A stretch of DNA of 64,000 nucleotides from Schizophyllum amplum (lineage: Eukaryota; Basidiomycota; Agaricomycetes; Agaricales; Schizophyllaceae). Below the pieces are notes generated by a model. It was given only the letters and a program-made list of their open reading frames with translations. It had not been told where the DNA came from and did not search any database. A program made the translations under genes and the position numbers. This document shows, one piece after another, positions 34,009 to 46,865 of the stretch. The stretch lies in the NCBI GenBank assembly GCA_007026445.1, contig VDMD01000005.1, forward strand, positions 558,001-622,000, given 5' to 3'. Within the stretch, counting starts at the first letter, position 1, and every line of letters begins with the position of its first letter.

Positions 34009-34415
34009 GGGTATGGCCGTCGGCGTCGGTGGTTGTATGGGGGGGCAGGTGGTCAGCGTCAAGGGACCGGTCTGGGGCCCCGGCTGGATGCGTTCGCTGG
34101 CACGATAGCACCACGAGGCCTTCCTATTCCGTCTGGGGTCGTCATGGCCGTTGGTTGATGCCGGCAGCGGACGCTCGGAGGGGAACAATGGGCGCAAAGA
34201 ACAATGTCAGAGGTCGGAGGGCGGGAGAGGCTGACGGACGAACAGGAGGCGCGCTCTCCCGGGCCCATGTGCGCCGATCATCGATTTCGATTACCCCTCG
34301 ACGTGCAAATCCGCTTCCAATCGTTTGTAAGTATGAAGGTATACAGCAGTATGTCAGTAAGCTACGATGCAACAGTATTATATAGGTAGGGAGATAGGAT
34401 GGGGTCAGTCAATGG
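34009..34415. other. Intergenic region between two minus-strand genes
   Basis: These 407 bases carry the promoter of the cytidylyltransferase-like gene and the 3' flank of the monooxygenase gene. No repeat or further gene was recognised. Confidence 0.45.
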
Positions 34416-36472
<2,057 letters not shown>

Positions 36473-37668
36473 GAACAGGGGGATGGAAGGGTGAAGTAGA
36501 AAGAAGGGAAATGAGCGAGCGTCAGTCAGCCGTCAGCCTGAGCAGTGGCGAGAGACAAGCAAGTCGACAGGCTGCGAAACTCGGAGGTGCTGCCGGTGAC
36601 CGGTGACCTTGGAGTCGGACCAAGACATAAGCTCGCTGATATCAATCCGCAATCGGTCGGTGTCTGGCGGGCAAGACATGCTATAAAGGGCAAATTTTCC
36701 GGCCCCCCGTTGTCGACGAGCGTGAAGAGTCCAGGCCCAGGTCGTCGCGTCGTCAACGAAAGCGGGGGCGGGACGTGCCTGCCCGTGCGCCGTCGGAATC
36801 TAATGCAATCAGACTCAATAGACGTTGTGAACCCCCTGCATCAGTGCATGGCCCCATTGTATTCCGTGAGAAGGGATCTGCGCTGATCTGCACGATCTGC
36901 AAGAGCTCTGTCCGCCGCGGAGACGGTTGAGGATGAGGATGAGCGTGCGAAGACGCTGGAGGCTCCGTCACGCTAGTAATCTCAACATCTCACGTGTCCT
37001 GTCGTTGGATTCCGGGTATCACAGCACAAAAGGCCGACCTCGACAACACAACAAGTGGCACAAACTCTAACAGCAGCAGTCCCACGTGAATCTTAACCTG
37101 ACGCTATTGAGTTGAGGCAAGATTTTCAGGCGCCCATCTTCTGTGGCGCTGAGTGCAGTGAGCGCCTGATGCAATGCTCGATAGGACCTGAGTTGCACCT
37201 CCACAAGAACTGACGGCCCCGGCACGCTATGTACATGATTTCCCCTCGCAAAAGTCGCCGCTACGCAGAATCCAGAAGTTTCGCGACAGGTCCAGAAGTC
37301 AGCTTTATAACTTACTACATGTCAACCTTGAATTGTACCCTGTCGGCTTCTCCTGGCCACGACCTATGGCAACCGAAATCGCCAACTGACACAGTCCAGC
37401 GAAGGAAGCACAAGAGAACGTTGCCACAAGGCTAGGATAGTGCCGTGCCATTAGCGTGCATTTCATTGAACATACGTACGTTGCATTCCGTAATCTACCA
37501 TTAGTATCGTTTCTAGCAAACAAGAGAGGCAAAGCAAGTAAGACGACAGATGAGAGAACTAGATTTCTATATGCGTGTTGATGATGATACAGTGAACATG
37601 GAAAACGATACAAGATATGCCGAAGCACTTTTAAGGGGCGTTGTACGAGGGGGGACCTGCACGACGCG
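36473..37668. other. Intergenic region, nothing recognised
   Basis: 1.2 kb between the monooxygenase promoter side and the 3' end of the acetyl-CoA carboxylase gene. It contains the monooxygenase promoter; short frames have no features and no inverted repeats were noticed. Confidence 0.5.
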
Positions 37669-40600
37669 TTAGCAAGCACTGATACCAGAGTGCGGGACAA
37701 GCGTACCAGGAGAGCGGTTGGCAGACTGTAACGCGTCGATCAACGACTGCCGCTCGTCGTCCGACAAGTTGTCCGCCAGGCGCATCATGCTGTCCAGCGA
37801 CGCCTTGCGGTTCTCTCGCGTCAGTTGGACGAGGCGGCGCATCAGGTGGTCCGCCTGCAGCTTGATGACAGTAGCGCTGATGTCCAGCGCCTCCAGCTTC
37901 TCAGCCGCGACGCGGTGCGGCGTCTTCGCGTCAACACCGGCGAGCGTGTCGAGCAGGCCGGACCGATACTCGAAGGAGGACCCCGGGCTGGCCTCGGCGA
38001 GCTGGGCGAGGGCGGTGGAGCGGGCGACGCGGGCGCGAAGAGCCCAGTAGAAGTGTCGGCGGGCGTTCTTCCATTGCGCGGGCTTCGCGCAGCCCTTCGC
38101 CTCCATGCGGCCAGTGCGACTGGGACTCGGTTAGCAAGGTGATGTAGAGAATAAGCAAATGACAACGTACTCATGCAGATCGGCATAGAGAAGGGCGAGT
38201 TGTTTGTAAGTGGGCGCGAGGTGAGTTTCCCGCGCCTCGAGCTGAGACGCGGCTGCCGCGCGCTCCTCCGCAGTCTTCGCCGCATCCTTGCTGTCCTTCT
38301 TCAACGACGCGTACGTTGGGTCAAGGCGCTCCATCAGGCCGAGGATCTTGTCGCGGCGCATCTTGATCTCGATAATGCCCTCCGGCTCGAGGATACCAGC
38401 GCGCGCGTCCACGTCCGCGTACATCTCCATCTGTTCTGAGTTAATGGACGGGTCGAGCACGACCCAAGCGCCACCACGGAGCTCGCCATTGGGCACGATG
38501 TAGACGAACACGGGTTGCTTATACGCCGACAGCCCGTCAACGATCTTCGAGCCCTGCTTGAGAATCTCGTCGTACATGTCCTGCTGGCCGCCAGAGAAGC
38601 CACGCCAGTTCGCGAAGATGATGAGCGGCAGGCCCTCGCGGTTGAAGTCGAAGATCGCCTGTGCGGTTTTGTACGCGGAATTCGGGTACCAGACCTGGCC
38701 GGCCTCCATTATGCGCTGCTCGAAGGACGACGGGTTGGCGGGGTCGGCGGGGACGATGCGCTCCATCGTGCGCGTCTCAACAGCGATCACACCCATGGGG
38801 ATGCCACCTAGGCGAGCGCGGCCGACAACAACCGTCTGCGCCCAGCCGCTGAGCGTCTCCTGGAACGAGGTCTTGTCGAAAAAGCCCGGCAGCCATTGGT
38901 CGGTCGTCTCGTCGCGTTTGCCCTCGATGAACCACCGAGGATCGTACGGGCCTTTTGGAGGCGTGTATGCGACGTCGCGGTCCCATGTGTCGCCGTTCGT
39001 GCGCACAGGGAGCGGCGCCAGCTTGTACTCGGGAACATACGACAACCACTGCATGATGTGGGTGGCGGCCTGAAGATCGCTGCTCGCCGTCAAGTGAGAC
39101 ACGCCGTTCTTGAACATGATCTGCGTGCCGCCGAGCTGCAAGTTCGACGTGTAGACCTCGCGACCAAGGACCTTGTTGAGCGCCTGAGCACCGGTGAGGA
39201 TGATGGGCTGACCCTCAACTTGGACGGCGCGCTCTCCGAGGCGTACGAGGTAAGCGCCAATGCCGACAGAGCGACCTGTGACGAGCGTGATGGTGAAGAT
39301 GTCGTCGTACGCGCGCGAGGTCTCGCCCGCAATGAGACCAGAGCCACGAAGGGACTCTACACCGATACCGTCCTGAAGACCGATGATGTCGGTGATCTTG
39401 TGGCGACGCTGGTCTCCGGCCTGCACCTCGACGGTACGGACAGCGCCCGGGCTCTTCTCTTGCACCTTCAAGAAGTTCTCGCGCGTCAGATACAGGTAGT
39501 TGATACCCTTCTCCGGGTGTTCTTCATCGTTCCACGCGACCGAGAACAGCGGAAGGATCTCCTCCGCAAGACCGATACGAGCACCAGAGTTGGCCGATAG
39601 ATAGATGCGCGGTATGCCCTGCTCGCGCGCATGCTGGCTGACTTGGTAGAAGAACTGATCCTCGACCGGGCCGAAGGATCCGATCTTGTAGGTGATGTCG
39701 TTGGCGATGACAGCGACCCTGCGCCCGCTGGGATACTCCGGCGTCCTGAGTGTGTATACCCAGCCGACCATGCCGAAGGTGTTGTTGCCTGGCGCGCGGT
39801 CGACCTCCGCGATCTGATCATGCTCGTCGAGAACAAGCTCGCGAGACTCCAGCACGTTCTTGGGGATGGTGAGCGAGGGGTCCACCTTGCGCGCCTCCAG
39901 CCAAACATTGTTCAACGCCTTGGCGAAGAGTTGAGGGAAATCGTACACGTAGGTGGTACCAATGAGGTGGGCCTGGTAACGCTTGGGCTGCAGCGACTCC
40001 TTCGTCGGGTAGGCTTGGTGGACTGGCTGGAGGTGGAGGGGTCCCTTCTCGCCGATAGACTTCAGGATCGTCGTACCCTTGTCTGTCGTGATCTCCTGGT
40101 AGCCGTGGAAGTTGACAACGAAGCCTGCGACGTTCTCAATGACGCAACGGATGGGTGTGATGTTGCCCTCGTCGTCCTCCAGCGCGATACGAATCTCAGA
40201 GCCTGTCACATGCAGACGCCACAAGCGCTTGCCATGACGGTCGATGAAGCCGGCGACAGCCTCGAGCACGTCGTCGTACGTGACGGCGAGGTTATAGACG
40301 AAGTTGATGAAGATGTGGTTGCAGTCCGCCGCGCGGTGCTGAGCGCTAACGACCTCGAGGGCGTCGAGAACACTGGTGACGAGGCGATCCGTCTCCGAGA
40401 TGAGATACTCGGCCGTGCTCATGGTGCCACGCAGGCGACCGGGTCGAACGAGAGCGCGCACGAAGAACCGGTTGTCGAGCTGGTTCTCGCGAGCAACAGC
40501 GTGATAGATGTGAATCTGCTTGGCCTCCACGAACCACGGCTTGAGGTTGTAGTTCGACAACCGCCTCAGCTCCAGCTGGAAGGCAAGCGCGGGCTCGATG

Positions 40601-43600
40601 TTACGAATGGCCTGCTCTTCAGTCCAGATGCCGTCCATATCACGGAGGGTGAAATAAACGGGGTACTGGCCCTGGCGACAGATCAGGACCGAGACACGGC
40701 GCACGCCGCGGTTGTTGAGCTCGTCCTTGTTGGCGTTCACCGAAGTCCGCGATCTCCTTCGCCCACGCATCCTCAGGCATGTCGTCCTCCGCGTTGAAAA
40801 CGCGTAGGGCAAGGTTCATGACGTTGGGTGGGTCAGCTTTTCCATAGCGCTCGCGATGCTCTTCCGCGTCGAACGTGGGCAACAGCGACGCAACCTGCTT
40901 GAAACCGCGAATCAAAGTGGGCAGGTTGGGGAAAGAGGCGATCGCGCCTGTACGGATAGGCTGCGACTGGTGGCGGTTAACAAGGTACGAGAGGTCACTG
41001 ACGGAAGCAGTCCGACGGCTACTCTCGGTCAAACGAGGCGTGGATGGCGGAGAATGCGACTGCCCGATGTTAAAGCGCCACGTCACTACGCTGGGGTTGT
41101 CGCCGTCGTCGAGGTTGTCACCCTCCTCGTAGTCGATGGAAAGCAAGGTGTAAGCACGGTATGCGCGGCGGACGTAGACCTCAAAGGCAGCTGCAGATGT
41201 GTCAGTCCTTAGTAGTCTTGCGCGGGTTCAAGACACGTACCCAAGGTCACCATGGGATCTTTGTGGTTGAAGAACGCGTGCAATACGTCGTACACAGTGT
41301 ACCGCGAGTCACTGAGCTCTTTCAAGATCTCGGCCGATGGTGTCCTGCATGCGAGTTAGATGAAAATGTGCCACGGCAGGCGCAAAATTTTACGCACCTC
41401 GAGTTTGTCTCTTGCTCCCCATAGAATTGGTTGGAGACCGCGTTCTTGAGGATACCCTCCATTTGCGCTAGCCGCTCTTCGTACGACGGCATCTGGCCCA
41501 TGATCAAGACCTCACGCGCCTTCAGCGACACAGCAGTCGACGACCTGTAACTCAGATTGGTTCAACCGGCGACGCCTTGGCGAGGGACGACTCACTTCGC
41601 TTCCAGCGCTGCCAAGTTCTGCAGCACCGCATAAAGGTGGCTGTCCGGCACCGAAATGTTGAGACCGCTGCTCTTGACGTAGTCGAGCAGCGCGAGGACG
41701 AGCTTCGCCTTGCTCTGCGCCCTGATGTGGCTGAGCGCAAGCGATGCGACCTGGTCAAGGTCGTCCTTGTACGTCTCGCGAAGCGCAAGAATGCGCGCTT
41801 CGATGCTCCCACCAAACAGCTTTTCCGTCTCCTCGTATCGCCCCAGTAGGCTCGCCACCGTCTCCAACTCGTGACCCTTCAAGCCACCCGCAAAGCGCTC
41901 AATCACATCGTACACGCTCGCCAACCCCGCCCGGAACATGGTGCGGTCTTGCGGTAGGACGTTGTCCTGCGCATAGTGCTCCACCAACTTCTTCAGCCGC
42001 GCCGCCGGGAACTCGTGCGGGTCGCTCTTCGCCTTCGCTGCCTCCAGCGTCGTACGCATATTGTCCTCGAGCTTCGAAGGGATGCGCCCCGAGAGCGAAG
42101 ACAGAATTGCGGTCATCTCCGAGAACGGCAGATCGGGGTCGTGAAGCACGTCAATGAGGTCCTTGAGCGTGGACGCCATTATGGCCTGGTTGTCGAAGCC
42201 GTCGAGGGTGTCGTTCAGAATGCCCATGCAACGAAGGAAGCGCTGGTAAGGCTTGTTGCCGATGACACCCGGAGGACCCGCGGGAGGGAGAAGACCTTCA
42301 AAGGGCTTGGCGTGCTTAACGCGCGCGGGGTCGTCCAAAGTCAGGATACCGAGGATGTCACCGGGAGCAAGGCTGACGCCCGGCTGCTTGATGAGCTGGA
42401 CGATACCGTCCTCCGAAGCCACGAGCGGCATGTACATTTTCATGACCTGGAAAAGACATAAATACGCGTTTCACAAATAGCATAAAAGATACAAACCTCA
42501 ATCTCCGCATACGGCATTCCAGCACCGATATGGTCACCACTGTCGACGAAGTACCTGATGAGCTTGCCAGGGCTCGGGCTGCGAAGCTGTGTGGGGTCGT
42601 TCTCCTGCTCAATCAAGCAAGTCTTGGCGTCGACCATGAGACGCAGGGCGCCGACTTCCTCCTGCCAATACACCGAGTGACTACGGCTATCCAGCGAGAC
42701 GAGCAGACCACCGTCCGCGAGCGGGCGCGCGCCCACCATAGTCCGCCCGCCGTTCAGGTAAAGCGTCCAAGCCGTGCGTGACGAGCGCGTCACCGTGAAC
42801 GAGTACCGCACGTTCTCGTAGATGAAGTCGATGCTGAATACAGTCTTGAGCGTGTCCTTCGCCGGGACCTGACCTTTGTCCAGCACCCGCTTGTACTCCG
42901 TCCAGCATGCCTCTGAGGCGAGGTGCGCCTTCGTGACCGCGCCACAAATGACCGCAAGGGTCATATCCGGGCGCTCTGCAGTGAGTTTGTTGCTGATAAG
43001 GGAGTCCAGCCAGCCGGTGGTTATGGTGTTGTTCCTGAACGCCTCGAGCTCGAGAAGTTTGACCTGGTACTCGACGGTCGTGCGGAAGTCGCCGCGAATG
43101 CTGATCTCCTTGAGCGCGACGATCATGTTCTTCCGACTCTCCTCGCGGTCCTCGCCGTACGCGAAAATGTGCCCGAACTGTGAGTCGGCAAACTCGTGAA
43201 GACCACCCGCCGTGCTGACAGAGAAGTATCCCCAAACGTTCGTGCTGGAGCGGAAGTTGAGCTCCTGGAGGGAGCCGGACGAAGGCTTGAAGCCTGCGTC
43301 AGGGTTCTCGGCAGTGATGCGGACAGCGACAACGTGACCCTTCGGACGTGGCTTTCGCTGCACGCCATAGAGTCGGGGTTGATCATGTCGAAGTCGATCT
43401 CAGAGGAGGCGGTGGGGGCGACGCCATAGAGCTGGCGAATGTCGCGAATACGGTGCAGAGGAATGCCCATGGCCACCTGGAGCTGCGCGGCAGGGAGGTT
43501 GACACCAGACACCATCTCAGTCGTCGGATGCTCGACCTGGAGACGCGGGTTGAGCTCGAGAAAATAGAAGTAATCCTCCGCGTGGCTGTACAGGTCTGTA

Positions 43601-44892
43601 GTGACCGTTAGTACTAGGTGCGGCGCGCGGCTCGAGATACTCACACTCGACCGTTCCTGCACTGACATATCCGACAAGCTTGGCTAGACGGACAGCGGCG
43701 CGTTCCATCTGCTCAAAGGTGTCCTCCTTCGCGATCGTCACGGGCGCCTCTTCGATGATCTTCTGATGGCGACGCTGCACGGAACAGTCACGTCCGAACA
43801 GCGAGATCGCATTGCCGTACTGATCGGCGAGCAGCTGTACTTCAAGGTGGCGCGCCGAGCCCGCGAGCTTCATGATGAAGATCGGGGACCCTAGAGAACG
43901 GAGGTTGGAAAGCGTAACAGCGCGACGGAGAGATATATCGCACCAGGGATCTCGCCGGCGACGGCATGGTAAGCGTTTTTGAACGCATCCGGGTGCTCGA
44001 CTTTGCGAATACCCTTGCCGCCGCCGCCCTCGCTCGCCTTGATCATGATCGGGTAGCCGATCTGCTCGGCCTTGACCAAACCGTCCTCTACGTTGGTCAC
44101 GCACGCCTCCTGATACGCCTTATCCGGGACAGTAACAAAGCCGCCGGCGGATATCTCTGTGTCTGCGATGCCGGTGCCGGACCAAGGCATGGTGGGCACC
44201 TGGGCGTGCTGGGCGACGATGGTGCTGGATATCTTGTCACCGAGACTGCGCATGGCGGATCCCGGAGGCCCAATGAAGACGATCTTGTTCTTACTGGCAG
44301 CGAGACTTTCGGGGAGGCGTGGGTTCTCGGAGGCGTGGCCCCAGCCTGCCCAGACAGCGTGCACGCCGGCGCGCTCGGCAATGTCGACGATGAGGTCGAC
44401 ATTCGCGTAGTTGTTGTTGTTGGTGCCTCCGGGGACCTCGATGTAGCTGTCCGCCATGCGGATGTACTCTGCGTTGATCTTGAGGTCCTCCGGGGTGGCC
44501 ATAACCGTGAACTCAATCTCGCGCTCGCGCCCGAACGTCTCGTAGCACCACTGGCGCACAGATCGGATCTCCTTGACAGCAGCAATACCTGTTGAGGATT
44601 TGTGAGCACATCTATTGAGAAAAAACTATCCGAAAACGAGGCTAACCATTGTTCGCGATGAGGACCTTCAGGCAGTGATCAGCGTGCTGTGATCGCGAGC
44701 GAGGATAGAATGCGCACCTTTGTTATGACCGTATGACCGCCATGAGACTTGACAAAGTCAGCGACGCTTCCTGGGCAGGCTTTGTCGATGGAGTTGCCCC
44801 CTAAACGCGTTCCGTTAGCTGGTGGACGCGTGCGGGGCACGAGGAGACGCGCCTATGAACTGCTGCACTCTGGAATGGTCGTATGCGGACAT
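37669..44892 (-). CDS. ACC1: Acetyl-CoA carboxylase, multidomain eukaryotic type
   Basis: This 7.2-kb gene encodes the cytosolic enzyme that makes malonyl-CoA for fatty acid synthesis, using biotin and ATP. It starts [17 protein letters not shown], then [30 protein letters not shown]. The biotin carboxylase follows ([65 protein letters not shown]), then the biotin site EVMKMYMP (42443 region), the ACC central domain, and the carboxyltransferase ([25 protein letters not shown]). It ends near HSGISAC. The first intron (44801-44852) seems to be GC-AG. Two single-base frame changes break the reading: about 43371, where one base appears missing between MINPDS and QRKPRPKGH, and about 40740, where one base appears extra between AKEIADF and VNANKDEL. 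Since the rest is intact and the gene is essential, assembly indels are likelier than decay. Confidence 0.95.
44801..44852 (-). other. Probable GC-AG first intron of ACC1
   Basis: Exon 1 (44892-44853) ends VQQFI plus one base, and exon 2 starts at 44800 after TTTAG. Joining them in phase 1 gives FIGGNS, the conserved start of fungal acetyl-CoA carboxylases. The donor reads ATAG|GCGCGT, so it is GC rather than GT. A GT two bases further in does not give an open reading frame. Confidence 0.55.
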
Positions 44893-45831
44893 GGCTGCCT
44901 TCGACCGCGTCTTGGTGGGGGACAGCGTCGAGAACGTCGGCTACAGCGACGAGGAAGAGGGAAGTAGAAAACAAGAAGAGCCCTGGGGTAAGTTATAAAG
45001 TGCACGCATTCCCCTGCCCCCAAAGAATGGTATCCCCTTTCGGATTGACGTGCCGCTCGGCCGCGCTTAGACATCCCGACTCTCCGGGGACTGTTCAGCA
45101 ACCTAGACGTCCTGTGAACCAGTGCATTCAGCGCCATGAGTGCCAATGTCGTACAGCACATCGCTGTTGTGAAGATTATTGAGTCTACTTACATCGGCGA
45201 AAGCCGAACTCAAACTCGAACTTGCCGGATTGGGAGAAAGTTCAACCATCCGTTCTCACGCTTCTTGAGCAATACTGTCACCAGTCCCTTGTTCGCAAGA
45301 CTTGATTCCTCATAACTCACCGGCGGGTTCACCCACGCTTCCTATTGCCCTTCTACTATCATGTTCCCTCCGACCGACTATTCTCCAATCGATTGACTTC
45401 AGGGTCGTGCCCACGCCTTGCCTGCGCAAAAGCAAAACCTCGCATAGGTATATAACCAGCGGCAGTTAAGAGATGACGATGGGGGTGTCTGCATGGTCCC
45501 GCATATAGACCAAGATGATGTACAATGCGAACGCTCTGCGCGCAAACTTACTGCATATCATGTGTTCCTTCAACAGCTTCAATATACAGCAAGCCACCTC
45601 TTCTGAACATTTCTTTCTCATGCAGCACTCGAGACTGACTATTTCCCAGTCCTTCCTATCCCTCCCTCTGCTTGCGTTAACGGCGATTCACCATCGTTGT
45701 CCCTCCACACGGTCAGTCCGTCTCACCGACGAAGATCGAGTTCGTCCCGGGCGTGTCACAAAAGCCCCTGCCCAGGTGCTTCTCGCAGGCAGAGAACTGT
45801 TCGCAACCAGCCTCGCAGCTGGAATTTCCTG
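44893..45831. promoter_or_regulatory. ACC1 upstream region
   Basis: 939 bases between the ACC1 start and the end of the next minus-strand gene. It must carry the ACC1 promoter and 5' leader. A TATATAA occurs at 45449-45455 on the plus strand, with no supportable plus-strand gene after it. CT-rich tracts occur near 45340-45380. Confidence 0.45.
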
Positions 45832-46287
45832 TCAGTCTATATCAGGGCGGACAACAAGAACAACGCACGTGCTGCCCGTGCAGAAGTTGATATCCTTCGA
45901 CGCATAAATGCAGTTCGTGCCCGGTGCGTAGAAACACAGGGGACCGCCGCCGCCAACGTATACTGTGCAGACGCCACCGCAAGCACCGGTGCTATAGCTG
46001 GTGTTGCAGTATACGACGGTCGTGTCCAGCGCGGCGCGGGACACCAGGCCCTCGGGGGCGTTGATGCCCGGGATCGGCTTGCCGACGAAGGTGAGCTTTG
46101 CGTCGGTCGTTTTCAGCCACTCCATGAGATCCGCAGACTCGACCGGGACCTCCGCCATGGCCTCGGGTTGAAGGGGTCGTTAGTCAGCACGACGAAGATG
46201 AGGCAGAGTTGGTAAGGCGTACCACGGATTGGCGTTGGCTACGACGAGCAAAGCAGCGAAGACGACGAAAGAAAGCTGGAACTGCAT
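45832..46287 (-). CDS. Small cysteine-rich secreted protein
   Basis: The start MQFQLSFVVFAALLVV is a strong signal peptide, and a TATATAA lies 60 bases upstream. An intron (branch CTGACTAAC, acceptor CCCGAG) then leads to PVESADLMEWLKTTDAKLTFVGKPIPGINAPEG and a Cys-rich end with seven cysteines spaced x8, x3, x10, x7, x9 and x4. The natural donor CGTG|GTACGC gives the wrong phase; a GTAGCC donor slightly upstream gives an open protein (signal LLV joined to AMAEVP), so the junction is uncertain by a few residues, or one base is off. The gene is short, about 120 residues. It belongs to the small secreted proteins common in wood-decay and litter basidiomycetes; function unknown. Confidence 0.75.
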
Positions 46288-46346
46288 GGTGAGATGGGAT
46301 TGCGACTATCCAATGAGGGTTAAGCTGAGACGCGTGCATCGGCAGC

Positions 46347-46353
46347 TTATATA
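46347..46353 (-). promoter_or_regulatory. TATA box of the small secreted protein gene
   Basis: TATATAA on the minus strand, about 60 bases before the ATG at 46287, in a GC-rich setting. Position and sequence are those of a fungal TATA element, suggesting a strongly regulated or highly expressed gene. Confidence 0.6.
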
Positions 46354-46381
46354 CCGCTCGTATCTCACTTAGCTCACAGGG

Positions 46382-46864
46382 CTACTCCTCGAAGACCGCG
46401 GCCTCCAGGTAGACAGCAAGGCCGTCTCCGTGGCAAGTTGCGTACATGCTCGTCAGACGACCATGAGGATTGAACGTTTGAACACTTAGCCGCGATTTAT
46501 TGGCGACGTCGAGGGGCTCGTGGTCATCTTCAGCGACGGGGATGTCCAGCCCGCCCCGCCGTAGGTCACATCCGTGAGTATTTCTTCTGCTGTCAGCGTC
46601 AAACATGCAGTAGTGGCACGGACGACGGTATGAAGGTGGTCGGTCGTGACTCACGACGAACTATGTATACAATTGGCGCCTGATCAATTGTGGCACCTTC
46701 CGCGTACTGAACGTAAGTACAGCGCAAACGTTTGCCAGACTCTGGGCGGGATTCGACGTCCAGAGGTAGAAGAACGCACTTGGTTGACATCGGGAAGCAA
46801 AAATACAGCGAGCCAAACTTTACAAGACAACGTACAATGAGACCCTCCTCTCCGAGCCGCAAGC
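46382..46864 (-). CDS. Doubtful small protein, two overlapping frames
   Basis: Two open frames (46862-46599 and 46654-46382) could be joined into a product of about 150 residues containing KFGSLYFCFPMSTKCVLLPLDVESRPESGKRLRCTYVQYAEGA-type sequence and LRRGGLDIPVAEDDHEPLDVANKSRLSVQTFNPHGR. The text looks protein-like and the spacing to the secreted protein is free, but there is no clear ATG for the first frame, no confirmed intron and no known domain. It may instead be the 3' flank of the Zn2Cys6 gene. Confidence 0.25.
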
Positions 46865-46865
46865 A

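Noticed and set aside
39631..40797. 388-codon plus-strand frame antisense to ACC1
   Set aside because: It is a shadow of the strongly conserved carboxyltransferase coding sequence in GC-rich DNA and has no domain of its own.
40640..41146. Short continuation [17 protein letters not shown] after the ACC1 segment WAKEIADFG
   Set aside because: It is the out-of-frame tail after the apparent extra base; the conserved protein continues in the next frame.
45449..45560. Plus-strand TATATAA followed by a 130-codon frame at 45515-45907
   Set aside because: The frame overlaps the small secreted protein gene on the other strand and has no signal or domain; the TATA may be chance.
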